From Halalkaliarchaeum sp036625675 (GTDB taxonomy: Archaea > Halobacteriota > Halobacteria > Halobacteriales > Haloferacaceae): a DNA stretch of 17,357 bases. Shown here piece by piece: positions 7,709-13,274 of this stretch. Numbering within the stretch: position 1 is the stretch's first letter; each line of letters opens with the position of its first letter. The stretch lies in NCBI GenBank assembly GCA_036625675.1, contig JAZKTH010000036.1:1-17357 (forward strand), in the 5' to 3' direction. The position numbers and the translations under genes are program-made. The notes beneath the pieces were generated by a model. It made no database searches. It was not told the origin of the DNA and saw only the letters and a list, made by a program, of their open reading frames with translations.

Positions 7709-8464
7709 ATGGAGTTCGGATTGACCGTCGGGGACTCCCTCGAGCGCATCGGGGCGGCGGATCCGCGCTACGACTTCCTCGAGCTGTCGATCGGGGACAG
7801 CTTCCTCTCCCCGACGACGATCGACGTCGACCGGCTGGCCGACCGACTCGACGGACGGGAACTGTACGTCCACCTCCCCTTCGATCAGCCCGTCGTGACT
7901 CACGTTCCGGAGGTGAACGACGCGATCGTGGAGTACCAGTCCCGCCTGCTGTCGTGGGCGGGCGAGGTCGGCGCCCGGAAGGCGGTCCTGCACGCCACGA
8001 CGGCCGACAGGGACGACGTGGACCTCCGGGACCGGTTCGCCACCCAGCTCGAGGCGATCCTCGCGGCGGGCGAGCGCGCCGGCGTGGAGGTGGTGGTCGA
8101 AAACGTCGGCCACCAGCACCGGGGCGTCCAGCTTTCGGTGCTCGGGACCGCCGCCGGCGAGGCGGACGCCCCCCTCTGTTTCGACGTCGGCCACGCCTAC
8201 ATGGAGGCGGACAACGACGGAATCGCTCGATTCCTCCGGAGTCACGGCGATCGGGTGTCCCACCTCCACGTCCACGACGCTCGCCGTCGGGGGGACACCC
8301 ACCTTCCGGTCGGCGCCGGCGAGATCGATTTCGGCCTCCTGACGGAGCATCTCCCGACGTTCGACGGCAGCGTCGCCGTCGAGGTGTTCACCGAGGACGC
8401 GGCGCTCCTGTGGGACTCGATCGATCGGGTACGTCGGCAGTTCGACCCCGGGGACCAATCCTGA
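7709..8464 (+). CDS. Endonuclease IV/xylose isomerase-like TIM-barrel protein
   Basis: 251 residues with an AP-endonuclease-2/sugar phosphate isomerase barrel. Candidate metal ligands in family order are H55 (YVHLPF), H95 (VLHATT), E131 (VVVENVGH), D159 and H162 (CFDVGHAYM), H187 (HLHVHD), D196 and H198 (GDTHLPVGAGEIDF) and E225 (VEVF). By position these correspond to all nine metal ligands of endonuclease IV, whereas sugar isomerases of the superfamily usually keep fewer. It could therefore be a metal-dependent AP endonuclease-like enzyme or a sugar phosphate isomerase/epimerase; sequence databases usually use the second name. At 251 residues it is shorter than typical endonuclease IV (about 280). 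It is divergent from the Lhr-type helicase across 106 bases, and 51 bases precede the next gene. Confidence 0.85.
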   Translation: MEFGLTVGDSLERIGAADPRYDFLELSIGDSFLSPTTIDVDRLADRLDGRELYVHLPFDQPVVTHVPEVNDAIVEYQSRLLSWAGEVGARKAVLHATTADRDDVDLRDRFATQLEAILAAGERAGVEVVVENVGHQHRGVQLSVLGTAAGEADAPLCFDVGHAYMEADNDGIARFLRSHGDRVSHLHVHDARRRGDTHLPVGAGEIDFGLLTEHLPTFDGSVAVEVFTEDAALLWDSIDRVRRQFDPGDQS

Positions 8465-8484
8465 CCGGTCGAATACATGGGAAG

Positions 8485-8491
8485 TTCTTAG
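8485..8491 (+). promoter_or_regulatory. Possible TATA-like element for the FNT-USP gene
   Basis: TTCTTAG is centred about 28 bases upstream of the ATG at 8516 in the 51-base gap. The match to the haloarchaeal TATA consensus is weak, but the spacing fits a leaderless transcript. Read-through from the TIM-barrel gene is also possible. Confidence 0.3.
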
Positions 8492-8515
8492 TTCCCTCGC
8501 GGATTTCTCCCGTCA

Positions 8516-10327
8516 ATGGACCGCGACGACGAACCGGTAGCGGGCGTGAGTTCGACCCGCGTGGAGGGAGGAATCCCCGTTGCGGGGGAGGTGGTCCCCG
8601 ACCGCTTCTCCTCCGACGAGGTGTTCCAGCGCGTCGTCGCGGACGCGGACCACGAGATCACCTCCGGGATCCGCGAACTCTTCTTCAGCGGGGTGGCGGC
8701 CGGGTTCGCGATCACGATCACCTACCTCGTGTACGCCTCGACGGCCACGAAAACCGAAAGCGGCGTCGTCGCGGCGCTGCTGTATCCGCTCGGGTTCATC
8801 TACATCATCATCGGCGGCTACCAGCTGTACACCGAGAACACGCTCCCGCCGGTGGCACTCACCCTCGAACGGCTGGCCTCGATCCCGGCGCTGTTGCGTC
8901 ACTGGTCTGTCGTCCTCGCGGGCAACTTCGCGGGGGGCGCCCTCGGCGCGGCCGCGCTGGCGTACGGCGGCGTGTTCGGCCCGGAAGCGGCCGACGTCGC
9001 GATCGGCCTCGCCGAGAAGGGGATCGCGACGCCCGCGTGGGACCTCTTTTTCAAGGCCACGTTCGCCGGCCTGATCGTCGCCGGCGTCGTGTGGATGGAC
9101 TTCGCCGCCCGGGACACCACCTCGAGGGTGATCGTGGTCTACCTGGCGTTCCTAGCGATCCCGCTGGGCGACCTCTTCCACGTGGTCGTCTCCTTCACCG
9201 AGGCCACCTACCTGATGCTCGTGGGCGATCTCGCTTTGGCCGTCGGCATGACGGAGTTCGTGATCCCGGTGCTCGTGGGCAACACGCTCGGGGGGGTGGT
9301 GCTCGTGACGATCGTCAACTACTATCAGACGAGCGACCGGCGGCTCGAGATCGAACGGTTCGAACACGTCCGCCGGCTGTCGACCCGGGAGTGGGTGCTC
9401 GGAAACCTCGCCGGCCGGTCCTACGTCCCGATCGTCGACACCGTCGGAGAGATCGTGCGCGATCCCGACTCCTATCGGATCCTGGTCCCGATCGCGAACC
9501 CGCGAACCGAGTCGAACCTGATCAGATTGGCCTGCGCGATCGCCGACAGCAAGGAATCCGGCACCGTCCACCTGGTCCACGTCGTCCAGGCACCGGAGCG
9601 GATGACCGGCGGCTACCAGGCGAAACGGATCACCGGGGAGTCGGAGCGCCTCCTCGAGGGACTCGAGCGCCACACCGCGGACTACGACGTCGCGTTCGAG
9701 ACGTCGACGATCGTCACCTCCCGCTCCTTCGAGGACGTGTTCGACCGGGCGAACCGGACCCGTCCCGATCTGGCGTTGATGGGGTGGGGAACCGACAGGC
9801 TGTGGCACTCCGCCCGCGCGGAGCGGCCGATCGCGGAGCTCACGAACAACCTCCCCTGTGACTTCCTCGTCGTCAAAGACCGCGGGCTCGACCCCGACCG
9901 GATACTCATTCCGACCGCCGGCGGCCCGGACTCGGATCTGAGCGGCGAGATCGCGAACGCGCTGCGGGCCAGCGTCGGCGCCGAACTACAGTTGTTGCAC
10001 GTCGTCGACGACGAGGGTGAGCGATCGACCGGCGAGGCGTTCCTCTCCGAGTGGGCGCGGGAACACGACCTCGAGGGCGCGGAGATGACGGTCGACGCCT
10101 CCGGCGACATCGAGACGGCGATCGAGCGGGAGGCCGAAGGCAACACGATGGTGATCCTGGGCGCGACCGAGCGCGGGATGCTCTCCAGGCTGCTGATGGA
10201 CTCGCTTCACCTCGACGTGATCGACGACGTCGACGCCTCCGTGGTGCTCGCCGAACGACCGAGCGAGCGCTCGATGCTCCAGCGACTGTTCGGCCGCGGC
10301 CGCCGGGAGAAGCGCCGGCGGAACTGA
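8516..10327 (+). CDS. Formate/nitrite transporter-family channel fused to two universal stress protein domains
   Basis: 603 residues. Residues about 50-275 form an FNT-type membrane domain of six helices; recognisable parts are GYQLYTENTLPPV (101-113), HWSVVLAGNFAGGALGA (129-145) and FVIPVLVGNTLGGVVLV (248-264). H222 in GDLFHVVVSFTEATYLM is the likely central pore histidine. Two USP-like alpha/beta domains follow: about 320-456 (RILVPIANPRTESNLIRLA...CDFLVVK) and about 461-580 (DRILIPTAGGPDSDLSGEI...ASVVLAE). Neither keeps a clean G-x2-G-x9-G(S/T) ATP motif (GWGTDRLWHSARAERP; GATERGMLSRLLMDS). The family moves small monovalent anions such as formate, nitrite or hydrosulfide; the substrate is unknown. 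The USP pair probably forms a cytoplasmic regulatory module. The tail is strongly basic (RGRREKRRRN). Confidence 0.88.
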   Translation: MDRDDEPVAGVSSTRVEGGIPVAGEVVPDRFSSDEVFQRVVADADHEITSGIRELFFSGVAAGFAITITYLVYASTATKTESGVVAALLYPLGFIYIIIGGYQLYTENTLPPVALTLERLASIPALLRHWSVVLAGNFAGGALGAAALAYGGVFGPEAADVAIGLAEKGIATPAWDLFFKATFAGLIVAGVVWMDFAARDTTSRVIVVYLAFLAIPLGDLFHVVVSFTEATYLMLVGDLALAVGMTEFVIPVLVGNTLGGVVLVTIVNYYQTSDRRLEIERFEHVRRLSTREWVLGNLAGRSYVPIVDTVGEIVRDPDSYRILVPIANPRTESNLIRLACAIADSKESGTVHLVHVVQAPERMTGGYQAKRITGESERLLEGLERHTADYDVAFETSTIVTSRSFEDVFDRANRTRPDLALMGWGTDRLWHSARAERPIAELTNNLPCDFLVVKDRGLDPDRILIPTAGGPDSDLSGEIANALRASVGAELQLLHVVDDEGERSTGEAFLSEWAREHDLEGAEMTVDASGDIETAIEREAEGNTMVILGATERGMLSRLLMDSLHLDVIDDVDASVVLAERPSERSMLQRLFGRGRREKRRRN

Positions 10328-10494
10328 CACCTGTCGGACGGAAGTCGGCCCGTTCACCTGAGCCGGCCTGGTCCGGGTCGGATCGTTCCGTCTCGGATTA
10401 ACTGGTGCATGAACCAGCCCCACGTTCCGCGAGAGACGGGGCCGAAGCCGTGGAGGAGGTCACGGTCGCCGTGGCTCGCTCGAGACCAAACGGG

Positions 10495-10500
10495 TTTTAA
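10495..10500 (+). promoter_or_regulatory. TATA box of the eL42-eS27-aIF2-alpha-Nop10 operon
   Basis: TTTTAA is preceded by a purine-rich ACCAAACGGG, a good BRE-TATA combination. A start of transcription about 26 bases downstream (near 10523) would leave a leader of roughly 12 bases containing AAGGTAA before the ATG at 10535. The 207-base gap 10328-10534 otherwise holds a small CTGGT/ACCAG inverted repeat (10402-10417) that may end transcription of the upstream gene. Confidence 0.65.
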
Positions 10501-10534
10501 CGGCCGGCCGAATACAGCCAGTAAGGTAATCACC

Positions 10535-10819
10535 ATGCAGATGCCACGACGGTTCAACACGTACTGTCCGTTTTGCAACGGGCACCGGGAGCACGAGGTC
10601 GAGAAAGTCCGCACCGGACGATCGACCGGGATGAAGAAGGTACAGGACCGACAGCGGAAACGCCAGATGGCCACCATCGGGAACACGGGAAAGTTCTCGA
10701 AGGTGCCCGGCGGCGACAAGCCGACCAAGAAGGTCGACCTCACGTACCGCTGCTCGGACTGCGGAAAGGCTCACACGCGGGAAGGCTGGCGCGCCGGCCG
10801 GCTGGAGTTCCAGGAGTAA
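10535..10819 (+). CDS. rpl44e: 50S ribosomal protein L44e (eL42)
   Basis: 94 residues beginning MQMPRRFNTYCPFCNGHREH, the standard archaeal eL42 N-terminus. The zinc-binding cysteines are in CPFC (C11, C14) and CSDC in the C-terminal half (TYRCSDCGKAH). The protein is a component of the large ribosomal subunit near the E site. The ATG at 10535 is chosen over the in-frame upstream ATG at 10409, because homologues begin here and the TATA box lies between the two. It is the first gene of a four-gene cluster; the eS27 start follows 12 bases after the stop. Confidence 0.97.
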   Translation: MQMPRRFNTYCPFCNGHREHEVEKVRTGRSTGMKKVQDRQRKRQMATIGNTGKFSKVPGGDKPTKKVDLTYRCSDCGKAHTREGWRAGRLEFQE

Positions 10820-10831
10820 CGGGTGAGAACG

Positions 10832-11005
10832 ATGGCAGGAGATTTCGTCCGCGTCCGCTGCACCGACTGCGAGAACGAACAGATCGTCTTCGAGAAGCCC
10901 GCGACCCAGGTCAACTGCGCCGTCTGCGGGACCACGCTCGTCGAGCCGACGAGCGGAAAAGGGCGTATCGACCACGAAGTACTCGAGACGGTCGAGGCCC
11001 GATAG
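10832..11005 (+). CDS. rps27e: 30S ribosomal protein S27e (eS27)
   Basis: 57 residues with the zinc-ribbon pattern CTDC (residues 9-12) and CAVC near residue 30, and the conserved FVRVRCTDCENEQIVFEK core. It is a small-subunit ribosomal protein. The start MAGDFVRVRC at 10832 is preceded by GGGTGAG (10821-10827), a good ribosome-binding site. A GTG at 10823 in the same frame would add three residues and is unlikely because it overlaps that site. The protein is adjacent to eL42 and aIF2-alpha, an arrangement conserved widely in archaea. Confidence 0.96.
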   Translation: MAGDFVRVRCTDCENEQIVFEKPATQVNCAVCGTTLVEPTSGKGRIDHEVLETVEAR

Positions 11006-11021
11006 CCCGGGGGATCCAGAC

Positions 11022-11822
11022 ATGAAGTACAGCGGCTATCCGGACCAGGGCGAACTCGTCGTCGGCAAGGTCGACGAGATCGCCGACTTCGGCGTGTTCG
11101 TGGACCTCGAGCAGTACGAGAACAAGCGGGGACTCGTCCACATCTCCGAGGTGGCGTCCGGCTGGATCAAGAACGTCCGGGACCACGTCCGCGAGGGACA
11201 GACGGTCGTCGCGAAGGTGCTCGACGTCGATCGGTCCTCCCAGCAGATCGACCTCTCGCTGAAGGACGTCAACGAGCACCAGCGGAAGGACAAGATTCAG
11301 GAGTGGAAAAACGAACAGAAGGCCGACAACTGGCTGCTGCTCGCCCTCGGCGAGGCAGTCTCCGACGAGCAGTACGAGGCCGTGGCGAACGGACTGCTCG
11401 CCGAGTTCGAGACCCTCTACGACGGCTTCGAGGCGGCGGCGATCAGGGGCACGGAGGGGCTCTCCGACGTCGACCTCGACGACGAGGAGATCGACGCCAT
11501 CGTCGAGACCGCCAGGGAGAACGTCTCCGTCCCGTACGTCGACGTCACCGGCTACGTGGACCTCGAGAGTCCGGCCCCGGACGGCGTCGACGCGATCAAG
11601 GAGGCGCTGTCCGCCGCGGAGGGGAACGGGGACGTCCCCGAGGAGATCGACCTCGAGGTGACCTACGTCGGCTCCCCGGAGTACCGGATCCGGGTTCGCG
11701 CCCCCGACTACAAGACCGCCGAGGACGAACTCGAGGCCAGCGCGGCCCGCGCACGCGAGGCGATCAAGTCCGCGGGCGGCACCGGCCAGTTCCACCGCGA
11801 GCGCCACGAAGACGACGAGTGA
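11022..11822 (+). CDS. eif2a: Translation initiation factor 2 subunit alpha (aIF2-alpha)
   Basis: 266 residues. An N-terminal S1/OB domain (residues about 8-82; GELVVGKVDEIADFGVFVDL, GLVHISEVASGWIKNVRDHV) is followed by a helical domain (about 88-165) and a C-terminal alpha/beta domain (about 170-250) that contacts the gamma subunit. The protein is part of the aIF2 complex that delivers initiator tRNA. In the loop that corresponds to the regulated serine of eukaryotic eIF2-alpha, an ungapped alignment puts A45 at the eukaryotic Ser51 position with S46 next to it, as in archaeal homologues. The N-terminal end is MKYSGYPDQGELV, typical of haloarchaea. A GGGGGATC element precedes the start by several bases. 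Its stop overlaps the Nop10 start by one base (TGATG). Confidence 0.97.
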   Translation: MKYSGYPDQGELVVGKVDEIADFGVFVDLEQYENKRGLVHISEVASGWIKNVRDHVREGQTVVAKVLDVDRSSQQIDLSLKDVNEHQRKDKIQEWKNEQKADNWLLLALGEAVSDEQYEAVANGLLAEFETLYDGFEAAAIRGTEGLSDVDLDDEEIDAIVETARENVSVPYVDVTGYVDLESPAPDGVDAIKEALSAAEGNGDVPEEIDLEVTYVGSPEYRIRVRAPDYKTAEDELEASAARAREAIKSAGGTGQFHRERHEDDE

Positions 11823-12025
11823 TGAGGTCCGACATCCGCCGGTGTTCCGCCTGGCGCGACCGCCACGACCGGCCGGTGTACACGCTCGGGAAGGAGTGTC
11901 CCGTCTGCGGCGCTCCGTCGGAGAACAGCGCCCCCGCGCGGTTCGACCCCGACGACCGGTACGGCGAGTACCGTCGCCGGCGCAAACGCGCCGCCGGCGT
12001 CGTGGACTTCGGAAAAGAGAACTGA
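11822..12025 (+). CDS. nop10: Nop10 subunit of H/ACA box ribonucleoprotein
   Basis: 67 residues. Nop10 binds Cbf5 in the H/ACA RNP that makes pseudouridine in rRNA. The family core is visible as YTLGKECPVCGAPSENSAPARFDPDDRYGEYRRRRKR. Only three cysteines are present (C8, C27, C30): the second cysteine of the usual N-terminal CxxC pair is replaced, giving CSAWRDRHDRP, so H15 or another residue may complete the zinc site. The start overlaps the aIF2-alpha stop by one base, consistent with translational coupling. It is the last gene of the cluster and converges with tfb, with 48 bases between the stops. Confidence 0.95.
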   Translation: MRSDIRRCSAWRDRHDRPVYTLGKECPVCGAPSENSAPARFDPDDRYGEYRRRRKRAAGVVDFGKEN

Positions 12026-12060
12026 GCGGAACTGAACGGAACTGAACGGAACTGAGTTCC
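12018..12060. repeat. 10-base tandem repeat ending in a 13-base palindrome between nop10 and tfb
   Basis: Units of about GGAACTGAAC lie at 12018-12027 (AGAACTGAGC, containing the nop10 stop), 12028-12037, 12038-12047 and 12048-12057. The last copy continues into GGAACTGAGTTCC (12048-12060), a perfect inverted repeat around a single G. The palindrome sits between two convergent genes and could mark the ends of both transcripts. Confidence 0.8.
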
Positions 12061-12073
12061 CTCGCCGGCTAAC

Positions 12074-13036
12074 TCACGCGACGAGTCCTTCCTCGGCTTC
12101 CAGCAGCTCGTGGTACCGGTTCCGGATCGTCACTTCCGAGATGTCCGCGACCTCGCTGACCGCGGCCTGCGTCGTCTTCTCATTGGTGAGCAGGGCAGCG
12201 GCGTACACCGCCGCGGCCGCGAGCCCGACCGGCGACTTGCCCGAGTGGACGCCCTTGCTCTTCGCGTTCTTCAGCAGCTGTTTCGCCCGAAGCTCCGCCT
12301 CGTCGCTCAGCTCCAGCGAGGAGGCGAATCGGGGAACGTACTGCTCGGGGTCGGCCGGCTTCACTTCGAGTTTCAGCTCGCGGACGACGTACCGGTACGT
12401 CCGGGCGATCTCGCTTTTCTCCACGCGCGAAACGTCGGAGATCTCGTCGAGCGAGCGGGGAACGCCCGCCATCCTGGCGGCCGCGTACACGCTGGAGGTC
12501 GAGACTCCCTCGATCGAGCGCCCCGGAAGCAGGTCCTCGTCGAGCGCTCGCCGGTAGATCACCGACGCCGTCTCTCGGACGTTGTCGGGCAGCCCCAGCG
12601 CCGAGGCCATCCGGTCGATCTCCCCCAGCGCCTGCTTCAGGTTCCGCTCCTTCGAGTCCCGCGTCCGGAACCGCTCGTTCCACTTCCGGAGCCGCTGCAT
12701 CTTCTGGCGCTGTCGGGCCCCCAGCGACCGGCCGTAGGCGTCCTTGTCGCGCCAGTCGATGTTGGTCGACAGCCCCTTGTCGTGCATCGTGTTCGTCGTG
12801 GGCGCCCCCACCCGACTCTTCTGGTCTTTCTCCCGGGAGTCGAAGGCGCGCCACTCCGGACCGCGGTCGACGGAGCCCTCGCTCACGACCAGCCCGCAGT
12901 CGGCACACACCGTCTCGCCGTGTTCCTCGTCGGTGACGACGTGGCCGTCGCACTCGGGGCAGGAGAGCGACTGCGTCGTCCCGCCGGTTCGTTCCTTCTC
13001 TACCGTCCTCGTTCGCGTCGTTACTTCGTCACTCAT
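12074..13036 (-). CDS. tfb: Transcription initiation factor TFB (archaeal TFIIB)
   Basis: 320 residues. An N-terminal zinc ribbon (C26-x2-C29, C44-x2-C47) recruits RNA polymerase. The B-finger/linker RGPEWRAFDSREKDQKSR follows, with GAPTTNTMHDKGLSTNIDW. Two cyclin-like repeats (about 122-215 and 220-312) bind TBP and DNA; the second ends with a helix-turn-helix for BRE recognition (TTQAAVSEVADISEVTIRNR). All parts are intact, so this should be a functional general factor. Haloarchaea carry several TFB paralogues, and which one this is cannot be decided without comparison. The start MSDEVTTRTRTVEKE is typical. Upstream is a long AT-rich leader region. Confidence 0.96.
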   Translation of the reverse strand: MSDEVTTRTRTVEKERTGGTTQSLSCPECDGHVVTDEEHGETVCADCGLVVSEGSVDRGPEWRAFDSREKDQKSRVGAPTTNTMHDKGLSTNIDWRDKDAYGRSLGARQRQKMQRLRKWNERFRTRDSKERNLKQALGEIDRMASALGLPDNVRETASVIYRRALDEDLLPGRSIEGVSTSSVYAAARMAGVPRSLDEISDVSRVEKSEIARTYRYVVRELKLEVKPADPEQYVPRFASSLELSDEAELRAKQLLKNAKSKGVHSGKSPVGLAAAAVYAAALLTNEKTTQAAVSEVADISEVTIRNRYHELLEAEEGLVA

Positions 13037-13106
13037 TGTGTGTCACATCACCCGCAGCCTAACGTACTGGGTGGTAGTCTGTATCCGGTGGACGGCAGAG
13101 TATTAC

Positions 13107-13112
13107 TTAAAA
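13107..13112 (-). promoter_or_regulatory. Candidate TATA box of tfb
   Basis: Read on the minus strand, AAATATTTTAAGTAATA is the most AT-rich stretch upstream of tfb. A TTTTAA box here would start transcription near 13084 and leave a leader of about 48 bases. A second box, TATTTAAG (13184-13191), lies further upstream. Between them CGTTC/GAACG forms an inverted repeat (13123-13137). The leader and the second box suggest more than one start or a regulator site. Confidence 0.45.
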
Positions 13113-13216
13113 TATTTGGTGTCGTTCGCGCAGAACGCCTATGCGGCACGTTTCGAGTGAAATACAAGGGCCCAGAAATCGTTCTTAAATAGTGCTTCGG
13201 TTTCGATCCGCGGCGG

Positions 13217-13274
13217 GTTCGGTCACCGAGCGATCGGTTCGGCAGTCACCGACCCCTCAGTTCGGCAGTCACCG
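13217..13274. repeat. Three near-copies of GTTCGGCAGTCACCG
   Basis: GTTCGGTCACCG (13217-13228, lacking CAG), GTTCGGCAGTCACCG (13237-13251) and GTTCGGCAGTCACCG (13260-13274) are spaced 20 and 23 bases apart. The third overlaps the stop codon of the glycosyltransferase gene. CGGCGGGTTCGG also occurs twice around them (13211 and 13276). The function is unknown; this could be a repeated binding site upstream of tfb or local duplication. Confidence 0.75.

Noticed and set aside
7603..7749. N-terminal extension of the helicase by 49 codons
   Set aside because: It overlaps the divergent TIM-barrel gene and its TATA box, and lacks family similarity. A TATA-like box supports the ATG at 7602.
8516..10327. 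Loss of the pore histidine of the FNT channel (E229 in its place)
   Set aside because: A better alignment places H222 of LFHVVV at the central position, so a missing histidine cannot be claimed.
10405..10500. A 31-codon frame from GTG 10405 to TAA 10500
   Set aside because: It is short, ends inside the TATA box, has no ribosome-binding site or recognisable similarity, and such frames are common by chance at this GC content.
10409..10534. Upstream in-frame ATG for eL42
   Set aside because: The known family N-terminus starts at 10535, and the operon TATA box lies inside the would-be extension.
12026..12073. Missing gene after nop10
   Set aside because: In some haloarchaea I recall a proteasome-assembly-chaperone-like gene following nop10. 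It is absent here, but without genome comparison I cannot call this a deletion.
13037..13268. A hidden RNA gene or small protein in the tfb upstream region
   Set aside because: No tRNA cloverleaf, T-loop motif or convincing coding frame was seen. AT-rich stretches are better explained as promoter elements.
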